From Bifidobacterium actinocoloniiforme DSM 22766 (GTDB lineage: Bacteria; Actinomycetota; Actinomycetes; Actinomycetales; Bifidobacteriaceae), in assembly GCF_001263395.1 (NCBI RefSeq), contig NZ_CP011786.1:62001-126000 (forward strand): 64,000 nucleotides of DNA. Direction: 5' to 3'. Shown piece after piece: positions 8,755-18,337 of this stretch. Numbering within the stretch: the first letter of the stretch is position 1; each line of letters starts with the position of its first letter. The position numbers were made by a program, and so were the translations under genes. The notes under the pieces are model-generated. The model worked only from the letters and a program-made list of their open reading frames with translations. It did not search any database and was not told the origin of the DNA.

Positions 8755-11235
8755 ATGACTTGCCCAAACTCAGCACCACCAGCCTTCCCCCAGCCGCCGG
8801 CGACCCCCAGCCGGCCCCACCTGCGCCAGGTCCACGGCGATGCCTTCAACGACCCCTATGAATGGCTGCGAGACAAGGACGACCCCGCCGTCCAGACCCT
8901 GATCAAGAATCAGAAAGCCTACTGCCAGGCCCGCCTAGCCCCGCTCTCAGGGCTCAAGGGCCAGCTCTTCGACGAGCTGAAATCGCGGGTGGAGCAGACC
9001 GACATGTCGGTGCCCACAAGGATTCACGGTTACTGGTACTTCGCCCGCACTCAGGAGGGGTCCCAGTACGCGGTCCAGTGCCGTCTGCCGGTGGTCGATC
9101 CCGATGACTGGGAGCCGCCGGTGGTCAATCCTAAGGGTCAGTCAGGCTCCCTTCCGGGGGAGGAGGTCTTCTTCGACGCCAATAAGGAGGCCGAAGGCCA
9201 CGACTTCTACCGCTTGGGCGGCTTGGACTTGAGCGAGGACGGTCGCCTGCTCCTCTACTGCGTGGACACCAGGGGCGACGAGCGCTACGACCTGCGCCTG
9301 CGCGACTTGTCCAGCGGCGCCGACCTGCCCGACCGGATCGATCAAGTGTCCTCCGGCCCCGTCCTCACTCCGGACCGCCGCTGGGTCTTCTACGCCAAGG
9401 TGGATGAGGCCTGGCGTCCCTACTCGGTTTGGCGGCACGAGGTGGGCTCCAGCGCGGCAGATGATGTGTGCGTGTTCACGGAAGCGGATGAGCGCTTTTG
9501 GGTGGGCGTGGGCCTGAGTTTCGATGAGAGCCAGCTGGTGATTGGGACCAGCTCCAAGACGACCAGCGAGGTCCTCCTGCTCCCCTTGGACAACCCGACC
9601 GGCGAGTTCAGGCCTTTCATCCCCAGGCGCGAGGGGGTGGAGTACGACGTGTCCTTCGCTTCCTTCCTCGGGGCGGGGCCTGGTGGGGCCAACCTGCCGC
9701 TGGCTCTGGTCTACCACAACGCCGATGACCCGAACTTCAGCGTCCACCTGATTGACATGTCCGCCCACCAACCGCCTTACAGCCTGTCTGAAGGCACGGT
9801 GCTGGCCCAGGGCAGCCCCTACGGGTGCGAAGCCGCTCCTGAGGGTTTCCAAGGCCCGGTTGACCAGCCCTACCGGGACCCGGTCAACCCGGCCATCCTC
9901 CAGGGGGCTCGCGGGCTGAGCATCGAAGGCGTGGCCATCTATGAACGGTTCGCCCTGCTGGGCTACCGGGCCGACAGCTTGATGCGCCTGGCCGTCATCC
10001 CCATCGAACGGGCCATCGAGGACTACCGGGCTGGCCGCCCTTGGCGCTTCCGGGAGGTCAAGCCCGCCGACGGTTGGGAGGACCGGGTCTGGGCGGTAGC
10101 CGCCGGTGACAACCCCTCCTACCAGGCCCCGACCCTGCGCTATACGGTCGCTTCTTACGCCAAGCCCGCCGAGCTGCGCGAACTGGACCCGGCGAGCGGG
10201 CATGACCGCCTGCTCAAGCGCGCCAAGGTGCTGGGCGACTTCGATCCCGCCTCCTACGGGGAGCGGCGGGTCTGGGTTCAGGCGCGCGACGGGGCCCAGG
10301 TCCCGGTCTCCTTGGTCTGGAAGCGTGGCCTGGTGCCCGGCATGGACCAGGCCGGTCCCGAGGGGCTGACCCGGTTGACCTTGAGCGCGCCTGGCGACCT
10401 GCGCTCGATGCCCTGGCCTCGGCCCGCCCAGGGCGCCGAATCTGGAGCCGACGCGACCGTGAAGCCAGCCGCTGCCGTCGCTGGGCAGGGTTCGCCTCTG
10501 TTCATCACTGGTTACGGGGCGTATGAGATCGCCTCCGACCCTGGCTTCTCGGTCGGTCGCCTGAGCCTGCTGGACCGTGGGGTCCTCTACGCTTGCGTGC
10601 ACGTTCGCGGCGGCGGTGAGATGGGGCGCGCCTGGTACGAGCAGGGCCGCAGGCTGTCCAAGCGGCACACCTTCGAGGACTTCGTGGACGCCACCGCCGC
10701 CCTGCAAGCGGCGGGATGGGCGGATCAGACGCGCACGGTGGCCGAAGGAGGCTCGGCTGGCGGCCTGCTGGTCGGCGCGGTGGCGAACATGGCCCCACAG
10801 CTTTACGCGGGAGTCGAGGCGGACGTGCCCTTCGTCGACGCTCTGACCTCGATTCTGGACCCCTCCCTGCCGCTGACCGTGACCGAGTGGGACGAGTGGG
10901 GCGACCCCTTGCACGATGAGGCCGTCTACCGGTACATGAAGTCATACAGCCCCTACGAGAACGTGCCCGACAAGGCCGAGCGCCTCGCCAGCTTCGGCAG
11001 CGAGCACTTCCCCCGTGTGATGGCCACCACCTCCCTGAACGACACCAGGGTCCTGTACGTGGAGCCGCTCAAGTGGGCGGCCCGCCTTCAGGAGAGCGCC
11101 GTCGGGGCGGATGCGATCGTGAAGGTGGAGAGCGAGGGCGGCCACGGGGGAGCCTCCGGTCGCTACCGGCAGTGGGAGGAGCTGGCGGAGGAGAACGCCT
11201 TCTGCCTGTCCATCCTGCGGCCTGATTTGGTTTGA
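8755..11235 (+). CDS. ptrB: oligopeptidase B (prolyl oligopeptidase family S9A)
   Basis: An 826-residue cytoplasmic serine peptidase. The N-terminal two thirds form the seven-bladed propeller that restricts access to short peptides, and the C-terminal third is the catalytic alpha/beta hydrolase domain. The triad is visible: Ser667 in EGGSAGG, Asp763 in SLNDTRV and His797 in GGHGG. Oligopeptidase B cuts after Arg and Lys in peptides up to about 30 residues. The protein is somewhat longer than the usual 680-720 residues because of insertions in the propeller and a loop near residues 560-575. It starts 7 bases after the App1 gene, so gcvH, the App1 gene and ptrB look like one transcription unit. 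Confidence 0.9.
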   Translation: MTCPNSAPPAFPQPPATPSRPHLRQVHGDAFNDPYEWLRDKDDPAVQTLIKNQKAYCQARLAPLSGLKGQLFDELKSRVEQTDMSVPTRIHGYWYFARTQEGSQYAVQCRLPVVDPDDWEPPVVNPKGQSGSLPGEEVFFDANKEAEGHDFYRLGGLDLSEDGRLLLYCVDTRGDERYDLRLRDLSSGADLPDRIDQVSSGPVLTPDRRWVFYAKVDEAWRPYSVWRHEVGSSAADDVCVFTEADERFWVGVGLSFDESQLVIGTSSKTTSEVLLLPLDNPTGEFRPFIPRREGVEYDVSFASFLGAGPGGANLPLALVYHNADDPNFSVHLIDMSAHQPPYSLSEGTVLAQGSPYGCEAAPEGFQGPVDQPYRDPVNPAILQGARGLSIEGVAIYERFALLGYRADSLMRLAVIPIERAIEDYRAGRPWRFREVKPADGWEDRVWAVAAGDNPSYQAPTLRYTVASYAKPAELRELDPASGHDRLLKRAKVLGDFDPASYGERRVWVQARDGAQVPVSLVWKRGLVPGMDQAGPEGLTRLTLSAPGDLRSMPWPRPAQGAESGADATVKPAAAVAGQGSPLFITGYGAYEIASDPGFSVGRLSLLDRGVLYACVHVRGGGEMGRAWYEQGRRLSKRHTFEDFVDATAALQAAGWADQTRTVAEGGSAGGLLVGAVANMAPQLYAGVEADVPFVDALTSILDPSLPLTVTEWDEWGDPLHDEAVYRYMKSYSPYENVPDKAERLASFGSEHFPRVMATTSLNDTRVLYVEPLKWAARLQESAVGADAIVKVESEGGHGGASGRYRQWEELAEENAFCLSILRPDLV

Positions 11236-11383
11236 ATGGCTGCCAGGGGCGGCTTTCAGGCGGCCTGGCGGCTATAGTTGGAACCAGGGAAGAGAAGAAG
11301 TGAGACCGGGGTCCCAAGGCCTCTGTCCGCCTTGTGCGCGCAAGACGATGCATACAGGGTGCAGAGAGAATCAAAGGTGGGCG

Positions 11384-12577
11384 ATGAGCGGAAAGCACGC
11401 TGAAGGTAATAAGCAGTCTCCCAAAGCGCGACAGGTGTCCTCAGCGCACGATGCCGGGGTGAGGGCCGGCCAAGGCGGCAGTGCGCAACCAAGCGCGACG
11501 GTCAGCGGTCGGACGGATGCCCGGCTTTGGGCTCAACCCTCGCAATCACAGCAGGAGTCAGAGGCTCCTTCAACTTCGCCCTTCTCCACGCCCACAGCCG
11601 CGCCTTCGGCCGTCCATGCAGGCGCGCCGGGTCAGGCGAGCCCAGGCGCCGATCAGTCTTTCCGCCCCGCTTGCAGCCAAGCGGCTCCCTACGGTCAGAG
11701 ACCTGGAGGATTGACACCGGACGGGTTCTCATCGGCTGAATCTCCGGCGGGTGCTTCGGCGCTCGCGGAAGCCGGGTGGCCTTCCCAACCCCAGGTGGGG
11801 TGGCCGGTGCCTAACATGCCGTCGGCGACTACGCGGCCATCGCCTCGGCTTGCTGCTGCCCCTAGCACACAAGCGAATACCACCGAGAATGACTCCGATG
11901 CCGTCGCTGCGAGCTACGGCGCCGACCAAGAGGGATTGGCGGGCCCCGGCTTCCAGGCACCGGCTTATGCCCCGTCCTCATCCTCCCGGGAACCGACTGA
12001 ATGGCCCCAGCAGGGCGTCCAGTCGCCTTGGGCTCCGTCAGCACCCGCCCAGCAAAGCCAGTCGGCTCCCTCGGCCCAGGCAGGTCCTTCAGCGGGCTAC
12101 AGCGCAAACGCTGACGTTCAACCGCGCCACCCTGAGGCCCTTCAGCCGGGGTTCGCCCAACCCGGCTCCTCGCAGCCGGCCTATGGCCAGCCAAGCGTGA
12201 ATCAGCCCGCCTACGCCCCTGCTTACGGACGGCCCGGTTACGCCCCCCAGCCGAGTTACCCACAAGGGGTCCCGTCTCCAGCAGCCGGCCAGGGCTGGTC
12301 GCCGTACGTCCAGGAGCAGCCTCGCCAGTCCCACAGCAAGCTGGTGGCCGGCGTATTGGGCATCTTTTTGGGCGTGTTCGGCTTGCAGAACTTCTACTTG
12401 GGCAACACCGGCCGGGGCGTGGCCCAGCTGATGATCTCCTGCGTGGGCGTTTTCTTCTTCTTCAGCGGGCCCATCGTCTCCTGCGCGTGGGGCATCCTGG
12501 AGGGAATCCTGATTCTGATCTCCAAACCGGGTTCCCGCCGCCATCAGGACGCGTACGGGGTGGAGCTGATCGACTGA
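11384..12577 (+). CDS. TM2-domain membrane protein with long Pro/Ser/Gln-rich N-terminus
   Basis: A 397-residue protein. About 320 N-terminal residues are low complexity, rich in Ala, Pro, Ser, Gln and Gly, with repeated GY, PAY and QPS steps. The C-terminal 75 residues are a TM2 domain: a basic start (HSKLVAG), two transmembrane helices and the signature FGLQNFYLGNTGRG between them. TM2 proteins are small membrane proteins of unknown biochemical role. The start at 11384 follows AAAGGTGGG; upstream in-frame ATGs lack such a site. The disordered arm presumably lies in the cytoplasm. It is followed after 21 bases by the lipoate ligase gene. Confidence 0.8.
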   Translation: MSGKHAEGNKQSPKARQVSSAHDAGVRAGQGGSAQPSATVSGRTDARLWAQPSQSQQESEAPSTSPFSTPTAAPSAVHAGAPGQASPGADQSFRPACSQAAPYGQRPGGLTPDGFSSAESPAGASALAEAGWPSQPQVGWPVPNMPSATTRPSPRLAAAPSTQANTTENDSDAVAASYGADQEGLAGPGFQAPAYAPSSSSREPTEWPQQGVQSPWAPSAPAQQSQSAPSAQAGPSAGYSANADVQPRHPEALQPGFAQPGSSQPAYGQPSVNQPAYAPAYGRPGYAPQPSYPQGVPSPAAGQGWSPYVQEQPRQSHSKLVAGVLGIFLGVFGLQNFYLGNTGRGVAQLMISCVGVFFFFSGPIVSCAWGILEGILILISKPGSRRHQDAYGVELID

Positions 12578-12598
12578 CCGCAGTTGAGGGGAGGGGCC

Positions 12599-13834
12599 AT
12601 GGCCCTGGGCACGCCGCAATCCTACCGGGGGGAATGCAAACTGCCGGCAGGCAAGTTGACGGCAGTGACGATTCGTTTGCAACGCGGCCCCGGCCTGTCC
12701 GACCAGCCCTCAATTGGCTCCTGCCGCATCAACGGAGACTTCTTCCTGGAGGATGACTCGGGTCACTCCAGTCTGATCGGCGATTTGGAACAAGCGCTGC
12801 TGGCGATGGCCCCACCGGTCGCTGAGCGGGCGGTGGAGGGAAAGCTGAGCGGCCTCATCGCTGCCCACCCTGGAAGCCACCTGATTGGGGCCAACGCCCA
12901 TACGCTGACCGTGGCTTACATACGCGCGCTGCGCTTGGCCGGGCTGCAACCCGCTGACGCGGCACCGCCACGCCGCCGACCCCCTAGGCCCAGCGGCTTC
13001 GTGCGCGTGCAGGACTTGGATTCCTACCGGGTGGACGACCTGATGGACCGCTGGCGGCGCCTGCCGTTGCGCATATGCGTTGACACGCCCCGGCCCCCGG
13101 CTGAGCAAGCGGCCCTGGACCTGGCCCTGACCGAGGCGGTGCGCGACCGTGTGGAACCGGCCACCCTGCGCATCTGGAACCTGTCGTCGCCGGCCGTCAT
13201 GATTGGGCGCTTCCAGTCCCTCTACTCGGAGGTGGACACGCGGCAGGCCAGGAGGATGGGCGTGCGCGTGGTGCGGCGGGTGACCGGGGGAGGGGCCATG
13301 TTCGCCTGGCCTTCCGACGTGATCACCTACTCCCTGAGCCTGCCTTCCGAGTTCGCTCACGGCTTGGAGCGATCCTGGACCTACCGGCTCAACGACCTAT
13401 GGCTGCTCGAAGGCTTGGGCCACCTGGGAGTCGAGTCCGGATGGTCCGGCATGAACGACATCGCCTCGCCCAACGGCAAGATAGGTGGAGCCGCCCAGCG
13501 CTGGCTGCCGGCCGCAGGCAAGCGCTCGGGGGCCATCCTCCACCACACGATGCTCTCCTACCGGATTGACGCCGGGGCTATGTCGCGCGTGCTCAACGTC
13601 TCCCCGGAGAAGCTGTCCGACAAGGCCGTGCGCTCGGTCCAGGCGCGCGTGGACCCCCTGGCCTCCCGGACGACCCTGGGCCGCGCCCAGTTGACCGACG
13701 CCCTGCTGGCTAACTTGATGGCCATGTCGCCCCGCGCGACCCTGGCTCAGCTAGGCTCGGGGGTGGTCTCCCGGGGCCGCGAGCTGGCCTCTGAACGCTT
13801 CGCCCAGGAGGACTGGACGACCAGTATCGTATGA
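12599..13834 (+). CDS. lplA: lipoate-protein ligase with permuted domain order
   Basis: A 411-residue enzyme that activates lipoate with ATP and attaches it to a lysine of carriers such as GcvH. The catalytic BPL/LPL domain occupies about residues 155-411, with RRVTGGGAMF and the lipoate-binding Lys294 in NGKIGGAAQR. The first 120 residues (SYRGECKLPAGKL, then NGDFFLED and a C-terminal helical part) resemble the accessory domain that follows the catalytic domain in E. coli LplA, and that is a separate LplB protein in Thermoplasma. Here it is fused in front. The ATG at 12599 is chosen because GAGGGGAGG precedes it; a TTG at 12584 would add five residues. Its likely target is the GcvH encoded 5 kb upstream. 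Confidence 0.85.
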   Translation: MALGTPQSYRGECKLPAGKLTAVTIRLQRGPGLSDQPSIGSCRINGDFFLEDDSGHSSLIGDLEQALLAMAPPVAERAVEGKLSGLIAAHPGSHLIGANAHTLTVAYIRALRLAGLQPADAAPPRRRPPRPSGFVRVQDLDSYRVDDLMDRWRRLPLRICVDTPRPPAEQAALDLALTEAVRDRVEPATLRIWNLSSPAVMIGRFQSLYSEVDTRQARRMGVRVVRRVTGGGAMFAWPSDVITYSLSLPSEFAHGLERSWTYRLNDLWLLEGLGHLGVESGWSGMNDIASPNGKIGGAAQRWLPAAGKRSGAILHHTMLSYRIDAGAMSRVLNVSPEKLSDKAVRSVQARVDPLASRTTLGRAQLTDALLANLMAMSPRATLAQLGSGVVSRGRELASERFAQEDWTTSIV

Positions 13835-13968
13835 TGGTTAAGGACTACCCTCCCGCTAGGCGGCTTCGGAGGGCTCCGGGCCCGTATGAGTCATGCGTAT
13901 GACAGCGGAAGGCGGCGTCCGGCGAGTTCAATGTAGATTCGTGAAGCGAGACAGAAAGTTGGTCGGCG

Positions 13969-14685
13969 GTGGTTCGTAAGGTCAACGAGATAGCCAACGA
14001 GGACAGCGCCCTGCTGCTGACCCCGCTGTTCGAACAGGTTCCGCGCAGTGAGGCGGATCAGCTCCTGGGCGCTCTGAAGACGTACACACTGCCTAAAGGG
14101 GCCTCGATTTTCCGCCAGGGCGATACCGACCACCGCATGTACATGCTGGAACGAGGGCGGGTTAAACTGGTTCGCCAGTCCAGCGATCACCGCGTCCAGC
14201 TGCTGAGCATCCACGGTCGCGGTGAGATTCTGGGCGAGATTCCGGTCTTCGACCCCTCCGGCGGGCCCAGGACGGCCTCGGCGGTCGTCATGGTCAACGA
14301 CACCAAGGTGGCGGCCTTGGAGCGCGACGACCTATTCACTTGGCTCAACCAGCACCCTCGAGTGGCCGTGGACATGCTCCAGGTCCTGGCGGGCCGGTTG
14401 CGGGCCAACAATGAGCGCATATCCGACCTGGTCTTCATGGATGTGCCGGGCCGCCTGGCCAAGACCCTGATTGACCTGGCCACCCGCTTCGGCGAGCCCT
14501 TTGAGAAGGGGCTGATGGTGCCCCACGACTTGACCCAGGAGGAGCTGGCCCAGCTGGTGGGCGCCTCCCGGGAGACCGTCAACAAGGCCCTGATGGACTT
14601 CTCGAACCGGAAGTGGATTTCTCGTAAAGGTCGCACGATCATCATCTACCATCCGGGCGCTCTGATTCGCCGTTCCCGCATGTGA
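13969..14685 (+). CDS. Crp/Fnr-family transcriptional regulator (GlxR/Crp-like)
   Basis: A 238-residue regulator. Residues 15-130 are a cyclic-nucleotide-binding beta-barrel with the phosphate-binding cassette ILGEIPVFDPSGGPRTAS, very like the cAMP-binding GlxR/CRP group of actinobacteria. Residues 170-225 contain the winged helix-turn-helix, with recognition helix ASRETVNKALMDF. It probably responds to cAMP and controls carbon and envelope genes. The start is GTG 13969, with no strong ribosome binding site, and the family core begins at residue 15. It is separated by about 135 bases from lplA and 68 bases from the downstream penicillin-binding protein gene. Confidence 0.9.
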   Translation: MVRKVNEIANEDSALLLTPLFEQVPRSEADQLLGALKTYTLPKGASIFRQGDTDHRMYMLERGRVKLVRQSSDHRVQLLSIHGRGEILGEIPVFDPSGGPRTASAVVMVNDTKVAALERDDLFTWLNQHPRVAVDMLQVLAGRLRANNERISDLVFMDVPGRLAKTLIDLATRFGEPFEKGLMVPHDLTQEELAQLVGASRETVNKALMDFSNRKWISRKGRTIIIYHPGALIRRSRM

Positions 14686-14753
14686 AACCGCGCTGGCGGT
14701 CGCTTGTGAACCGGCGGCGCGGGTGTCGGGGCAGGTAGAGCCGGAGTTCTAGG

Positions 14754-16976
14754 ATGGAAGACATGCCTGAAAACAAGAAGTCGATGACGGTTCACCGCTT
14801 TCTCTCGCTCCTATTGGCTTATGTGGTCTTCTGCCTGGCGGGCGGAGTGGTGGTCTCAGGTTTCCTGCTGCCCGGCGTCTATGGGGTGAACGCGGCCGCT
14901 AAGGCCATGATGCCCTCGCTGAGCGTGGAGAACGTCGATTTCAATGCGAACGACTTGCCCCAGCAGTCCCGGCTCTACGCCTCGGACGGGCACACGGTGC
15001 TGGCCACCTTCTACGCGCAGAACAGGGTGGTCGTGCCGCTCAAGCAGGTCTCCGACCCCATGCAGAAAGCCGTCGTGGCCCGTGAGGACCGCCGCTTCTT
15101 CGAGCATTCAGGAGTGGACACCCAGGGCGTCTTGCGCGCCTTCATCCAGACCTACGTCAAGCAGGGCGACACCCAGGGCGGATCTTCGCTGACCCAGCAG
15201 TACGTGAAGAACGTGCTGATGAACCAGGCCGAGGAGAACAACGACCCGATCGCCGAGTACCACGCGCGCGAGGAGACGATCGCCCGCAAGATGCGCGAGA
15301 TGCTCATTGCCGAGCAGATGGAGAAGAAATACTCCAAGGCCGAAATCCTCCAGGGTTACTTGAACATCGCCCAGTTCGGCACTAACACGTATGGGGTGGA
15401 GACCGCGGCCCGGCGCTACTTCAACAAGTCCGCCAAGGACCTGGACGCGGGGGAGGCGGCCACCATCGCCGCTGTGACCAAGAACCCAGCCAAGTTCGAC
15501 CCAACGGTGGACCCCAAGGCCTCGCAGGAGCAGAGGGACACCGTGCTGGATCTGATGGCCCAGGAGGGCTACATCAGCCCCGCTGAGAATAGCGAGGCCA
15601 AGGCTAAGCCCCTGGAGCAGACCCTCCACGTGCAGAATGTGGACGCTGGCTGCCAGGCCGCAGGCGACGCGGCCTTTTTCTGCGACTATGTGACCAAGCA
15701 GATCCTCAACTCGAAGGAGTTCGGCAAGTCCCAGGAGTCGCGTAACAAGCTTTTGAAAGAGGGCGGGCTTGACATCTACACCACGATGGATGTGAACGCG
15801 AACAACGCGGCTATGCACGCCGCGCGTTCCACGATCCCGGTCGAGGACCCCTCCGGCTTCGAGGTGGCTATCGCGGCCATTAAGCCGGGCACCGGCGAGG
15901 TGCTGGGCTTCGGGCTCAACCGCATTTACGACGCGACCGAGAACTCCGGCGGCGGCACGCGCACGGCCATCAACTATGCGGTGGACCAGGTGGACGGCGG
16001 CGGCTGGGGCTTCCAAGTGGGCTCAACCTGGAAGCCAATCAATATGGTGGCCTGGATGAAGGCCGGCAAGTCGATTAACCAGGCCCTGCGCACCTCGACT
16101 TCCTATCCCAAGAGCTCCTTCAACTGCACCGGTTCGGACGGCCAGCAGTACGGCTTCGGCACTGATTCCTGGCACGTGGAGAACTCCGGAGGCGGCACCA
16201 CCAGCCCCGAGTCCCCCCTGCAGGGCCTGGTCCGCTCCCACAACACCACCCAGGCTTCGATGGCCCAGCAGATCGGCCTGTGCTCGATCGCGGACACTGC
16301 CCAGGAGATGGGCTACCGTAATTCGCCCAAAGACCAGATGGACGTCCACTCGACCAACTCCTTCCAGCCGACCATGACCATCGGGTCCTCCTCCGCCTCC
16401 CCGCTGACCATGGCGAACGTATACGCCACGATCGCGGCCAAGGGCGTGGAGTGCTCTCCGATTGCCATCAAGCGGGTGATCGATAAGCGGGGCAAGCAGA
16501 TTCAGGTGCCTTCGGCCAACTGCCACCAGGCCATTGACCCGGCCATAGCCGAGACCACCGCTTACGCGCTCAACCAGGGCGTGGTCCAGCCCGGCGGCGA
16601 GGCGAACACGACCCAGCTGGACGGCGGCCGCAAGACCTTCGCCAAGACCGGCACCAACGAGGACACCTACATGCTCACCGGAGGTTTCGTGCCTCAGGTG
16701 GCCTCCTACGTGGCCGTGGGCAACGCCGAGGGCTCGGTCTCCTTCAATGGCAAGACCATCAACGGGGTCTCCCGTGGGTCTTGGTACGGCATGTACATCG
16801 CCACGCCTGCCTGGAAGGCCTTCATGAACAGCTATCTGAGCGCGGCCGGCATCCCTGCGGACAACAGCTACGGCAACCCCGACCCCAGGTACACGTCTGG
16901 AGCCCAGCCTCAGGCCCAGAACGGGCAGCGGCAGCAGCAACCGCTACAGCAGTCGGCCCAACCGCAACGCCAATGA
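14754..16976 (+). CDS. class A penicillin-binding protein (transglycosylase/transpeptidase)
   Basis: A 740-residue bifunctional peptidoglycan synthase. A short cytoplasmic tail is followed by one transmembrane helix (about residues 16-42). The GT51 domain has Glu111 in REDRRFFEHSG and the GGSSLTQQYVKN motif. The transpeptidase domain carries Ser424 and Lys427 in GSTWKP, an SHN motif and KTGT near residue 630. The C-terminus is a Gln/Pro-rich tail without PASTA domains. It polymerises glycan strands and makes 4-3 cross-links outside the membrane. Two ATGs, 14754 and 14763, are equally plausible starts. The arrangement next to a Crp-type gene is seen in other actinobacteria. Confidence 0.95.
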   Translation: MEDMPENKKSMTVHRFLSLLLAYVVFCLAGGVVVSGFLLPGVYGVNAAAKAMMPSLSVENVDFNANDLPQQSRLYASDGHTVLATFYAQNRVVVPLKQVSDPMQKAVVAREDRRFFEHSGVDTQGVLRAFIQTYVKQGDTQGGSSLTQQYVKNVLMNQAEENNDPIAEYHAREETIARKMREMLIAEQMEKKYSKAEILQGYLNIAQFGTNTYGVETAARRYFNKSAKDLDAGEAATIAAVTKNPAKFDPTVDPKASQEQRDTVLDLMAQEGYISPAENSEAKAKPLEQTLHVQNVDAGCQAAGDAAFFCDYVTKQILNSKEFGKSQESRNKLLKEGGLDIYTTMDVNANNAAMHAARSTIPVEDPSGFEVAIAAIKPGTGEVLGFGLNRIYDATENSGGGTRTAINYAVDQVDGGGWGFQVGSTWKPINMVAWMKAGKSINQALRTSTSYPKSSFNCTGSDGQQYGFGTDSWHVENSGGGTTSPESPLQGLVRSHNTTQASMAQQIGLCSIADTAQEMGYRNSPKDQMDVHSTNSFQPTMTIGSSSASPLTMANVYATIAAKGVECSPIAIKRVIDKRGKQIQVPSANCHQAIDPAIAETTAYALNQGVVQPGGEANTTQLDGGRKTFAKTGTNEDTYMLTGGFVPQVASYVAVGNAEGSVSFNGKTINGVSRGSWYGMYIATPAWKAFMNSYLSAAGIPADNSYGNPDPRYTSGAQPQAQNGQRQQQPLQQSAQPQRQ

Positions 16977-17280
16977 AAGCGCTGGCTTAGGCGGGTCCGC
17001 GAGCCGAGCGCTGAAGGGGGTGCGTGGCTCAGTTCGGCGGAGCACGATTGCGTTAAGAAAGCCGAGGTTGGGTCGTGGCGGAAGATTCAGGGACGTTCAG
17101 CGGGGCACGCGCGCGGGAGTTCAGCGTTGACCGGCACGCTTCGTCGGGCGGGGTCGGAAACGGCCGTGCCCCCATACTCGGGCACTGCTGGACCTTGCGT
17201 GTCGACTGCAAGATGGGTCTGCCTGATCGGGCGGCGTCCTACCCCCAGGCATGCTTGCTCATCGCTTGCGGGGGCAAGCG
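16977..17280 (+). other. intergenic region, no gene seen
   Basis: About 300 bases between the penicillin-binding protein and glycosyltransferase genes. Short open frames on both strands lack ribosome sites and recognisable features. A D-arm-like stretch near 17028-17045 was checked and rejected as a tRNA. It presumably holds the promoter of the next gene. Confidence 0.4.
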
Positions 17281-18087
17281 ATGAGCCCTTCACAAGCACG
17301 CGCCCAAGCGGCAGACGCCACCCACCCGCCCCGTTCCGGGCCTCAGGTGGATCTGGCGTCCGGGCGGGGGGTCCTGGTCGTCATGCCTACCTACAATGAG
17401 GCAGACAACATCGAGCGCACGGTCGGACAGGTCCTGGCCGCTTGTCCCCAGGCCAGGGTGCTGGTCGTGGACGACGCCTCGCCGGACGGCACCGGGCGTC
17501 TGGCCGACCGCTTGCGGGCCCAGGATGAGCGGGTCAACGTCATCCATCGGCAGGGCGCGCGCGGTCTTGGCCCCGCCTACCTAGCGGGGTTTGCTTGGGG
17601 GCTGGAGCGTGGATTCGAGGTCATCTGTGAGATGGATATGGATGGCTCCCACCGGGCCCAGGACCTGCCCCGCCTACTCGCCGTGCTGGAAGAGCGTCCC
17701 CAGGTGGCCCTGGTTATCGGCTCCAGGCGTGTGCGGGGTGGGACTACCGTCGGCTGGCCCTGGTACCGGGACGTGATTTCGCGGGCTGGCTCCTGGTACG
17801 CCCGCCATGCCTTGGACATCCGGGTGCGCGATGTGACCGCTGGCTTCCGCGCCTACAGGTCCTGGGCCCTGCGCGGGGCCGACTTTGAGAGGGTTGAATC
17901 CTCCGGCTATGTCTTCCAAATCGACATGCTGCGCCGGGTGCTTGACCAGGGGGGTATTGTGGTCGAAGTGCCAATCGTGTTCGTCGAGCGCACCCTCGGG
18001 TCCTCCAAAATGAGTCCGTCGATCGTGGCGGAAGCCATGCTTCGGGTGACTGCCTGGGGCTGGGACAGGGTGCGCAGGGGCCTGTGA
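17281..18087 (+). CDS. polyprenol-phosphate mannosyltransferase-like GT2 enzyme
   Basis: A 268-residue family 2 glycosyltransferase with GT-A fold: VVMPTYNEADNIERTV, VVDDASPDGTG, the metal-binding DMDGSH and GFRAYR. The length, lack of C-terminal membrane helices and the closing motif ERTLGSSKMSPSIV match actinobacterial dolichol/polyprenol-phosphate mannose synthases, which make polyprenyl-phosphomannose on the cytoplasmic face for lipoglycan and protein mannosylation. ATG 17281 is chosen; an in-frame ATG ten codons upstream lacks a better ribosome site. No lnt (apolipoprotein acyltransferase) domain, often fused or adjacent in mycobacteria, is present nearby. The sugar donor is inferred from family, not shown. 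Confidence 0.85.
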   Translation: MSPSQARAQAADATHPPRSGPQVDLASGRGVLVVMPTYNEADNIERTVGQVLAACPQARVLVVDDASPDGTGRLADRLRAQDERVNVIHRQGARGLGPAYLAGFAWGLERGFEVICEMDMDGSHRAQDLPRLLAVLEERPQVALVIGSRRVRGGTTVGWPWYRDVISRAGSWYARHALDIRVRDVTAGFRAYRSWALRGADFERVESSGYVFQIDMLRRVLDQGGIVVEVPIVFVERTLGSSKMSPSIVAEAMLRVTAWGWDRVRRGL

Positions 18088-18301
18088 AGGCTCGCCTGAC
18101 GCCTGGGTAGCCGGCGGGAGCGCTGATCGACGTGTCGTTTGACCGTGCATGTTTGTGCGTTCGCTGGGTTGCTAAGGGCAGTAAGAGGCGCTGATGTGCG
18201 TTTCTCTCCTGGATGGTCGCATTTTCCTTATGGCTCTAAGGTCAAGAGCGGCGCGCTTTCGTGGGCCCGTGTCCGGGGCTTGGAGGGGGCTTGCCGTCGG
18301 C

Positions 18302-18331
18302 TTGCTCATTTGGGCGAATGTGTGCGATAAT
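18302..18331 (+). promoter_or_regulatory. promoter of the DeoR gene, probably leaderless
   Basis: TTGCTC (18302-18307) and GATAAT (18326-18331) are 18 bases apart. The ATG of the DeoR gene at 18338 begins 7 bases after the -10 box, which is where transcription would start. No Shine-Dalgarno sequence precedes the ATG, so the mRNA is probably leaderless. Confidence 0.6.
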
Positions 18332-18337
18332 GTTCAT

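Noticed and set aside
17020-17085. tRNA-like stretch with a D-arm pattern (GGCTCAGTTCGGCGGAGC)
   Set aside because: No pairing acceptor stem, no anticodon stem and no GGTTCGA T-loop could be found around it.
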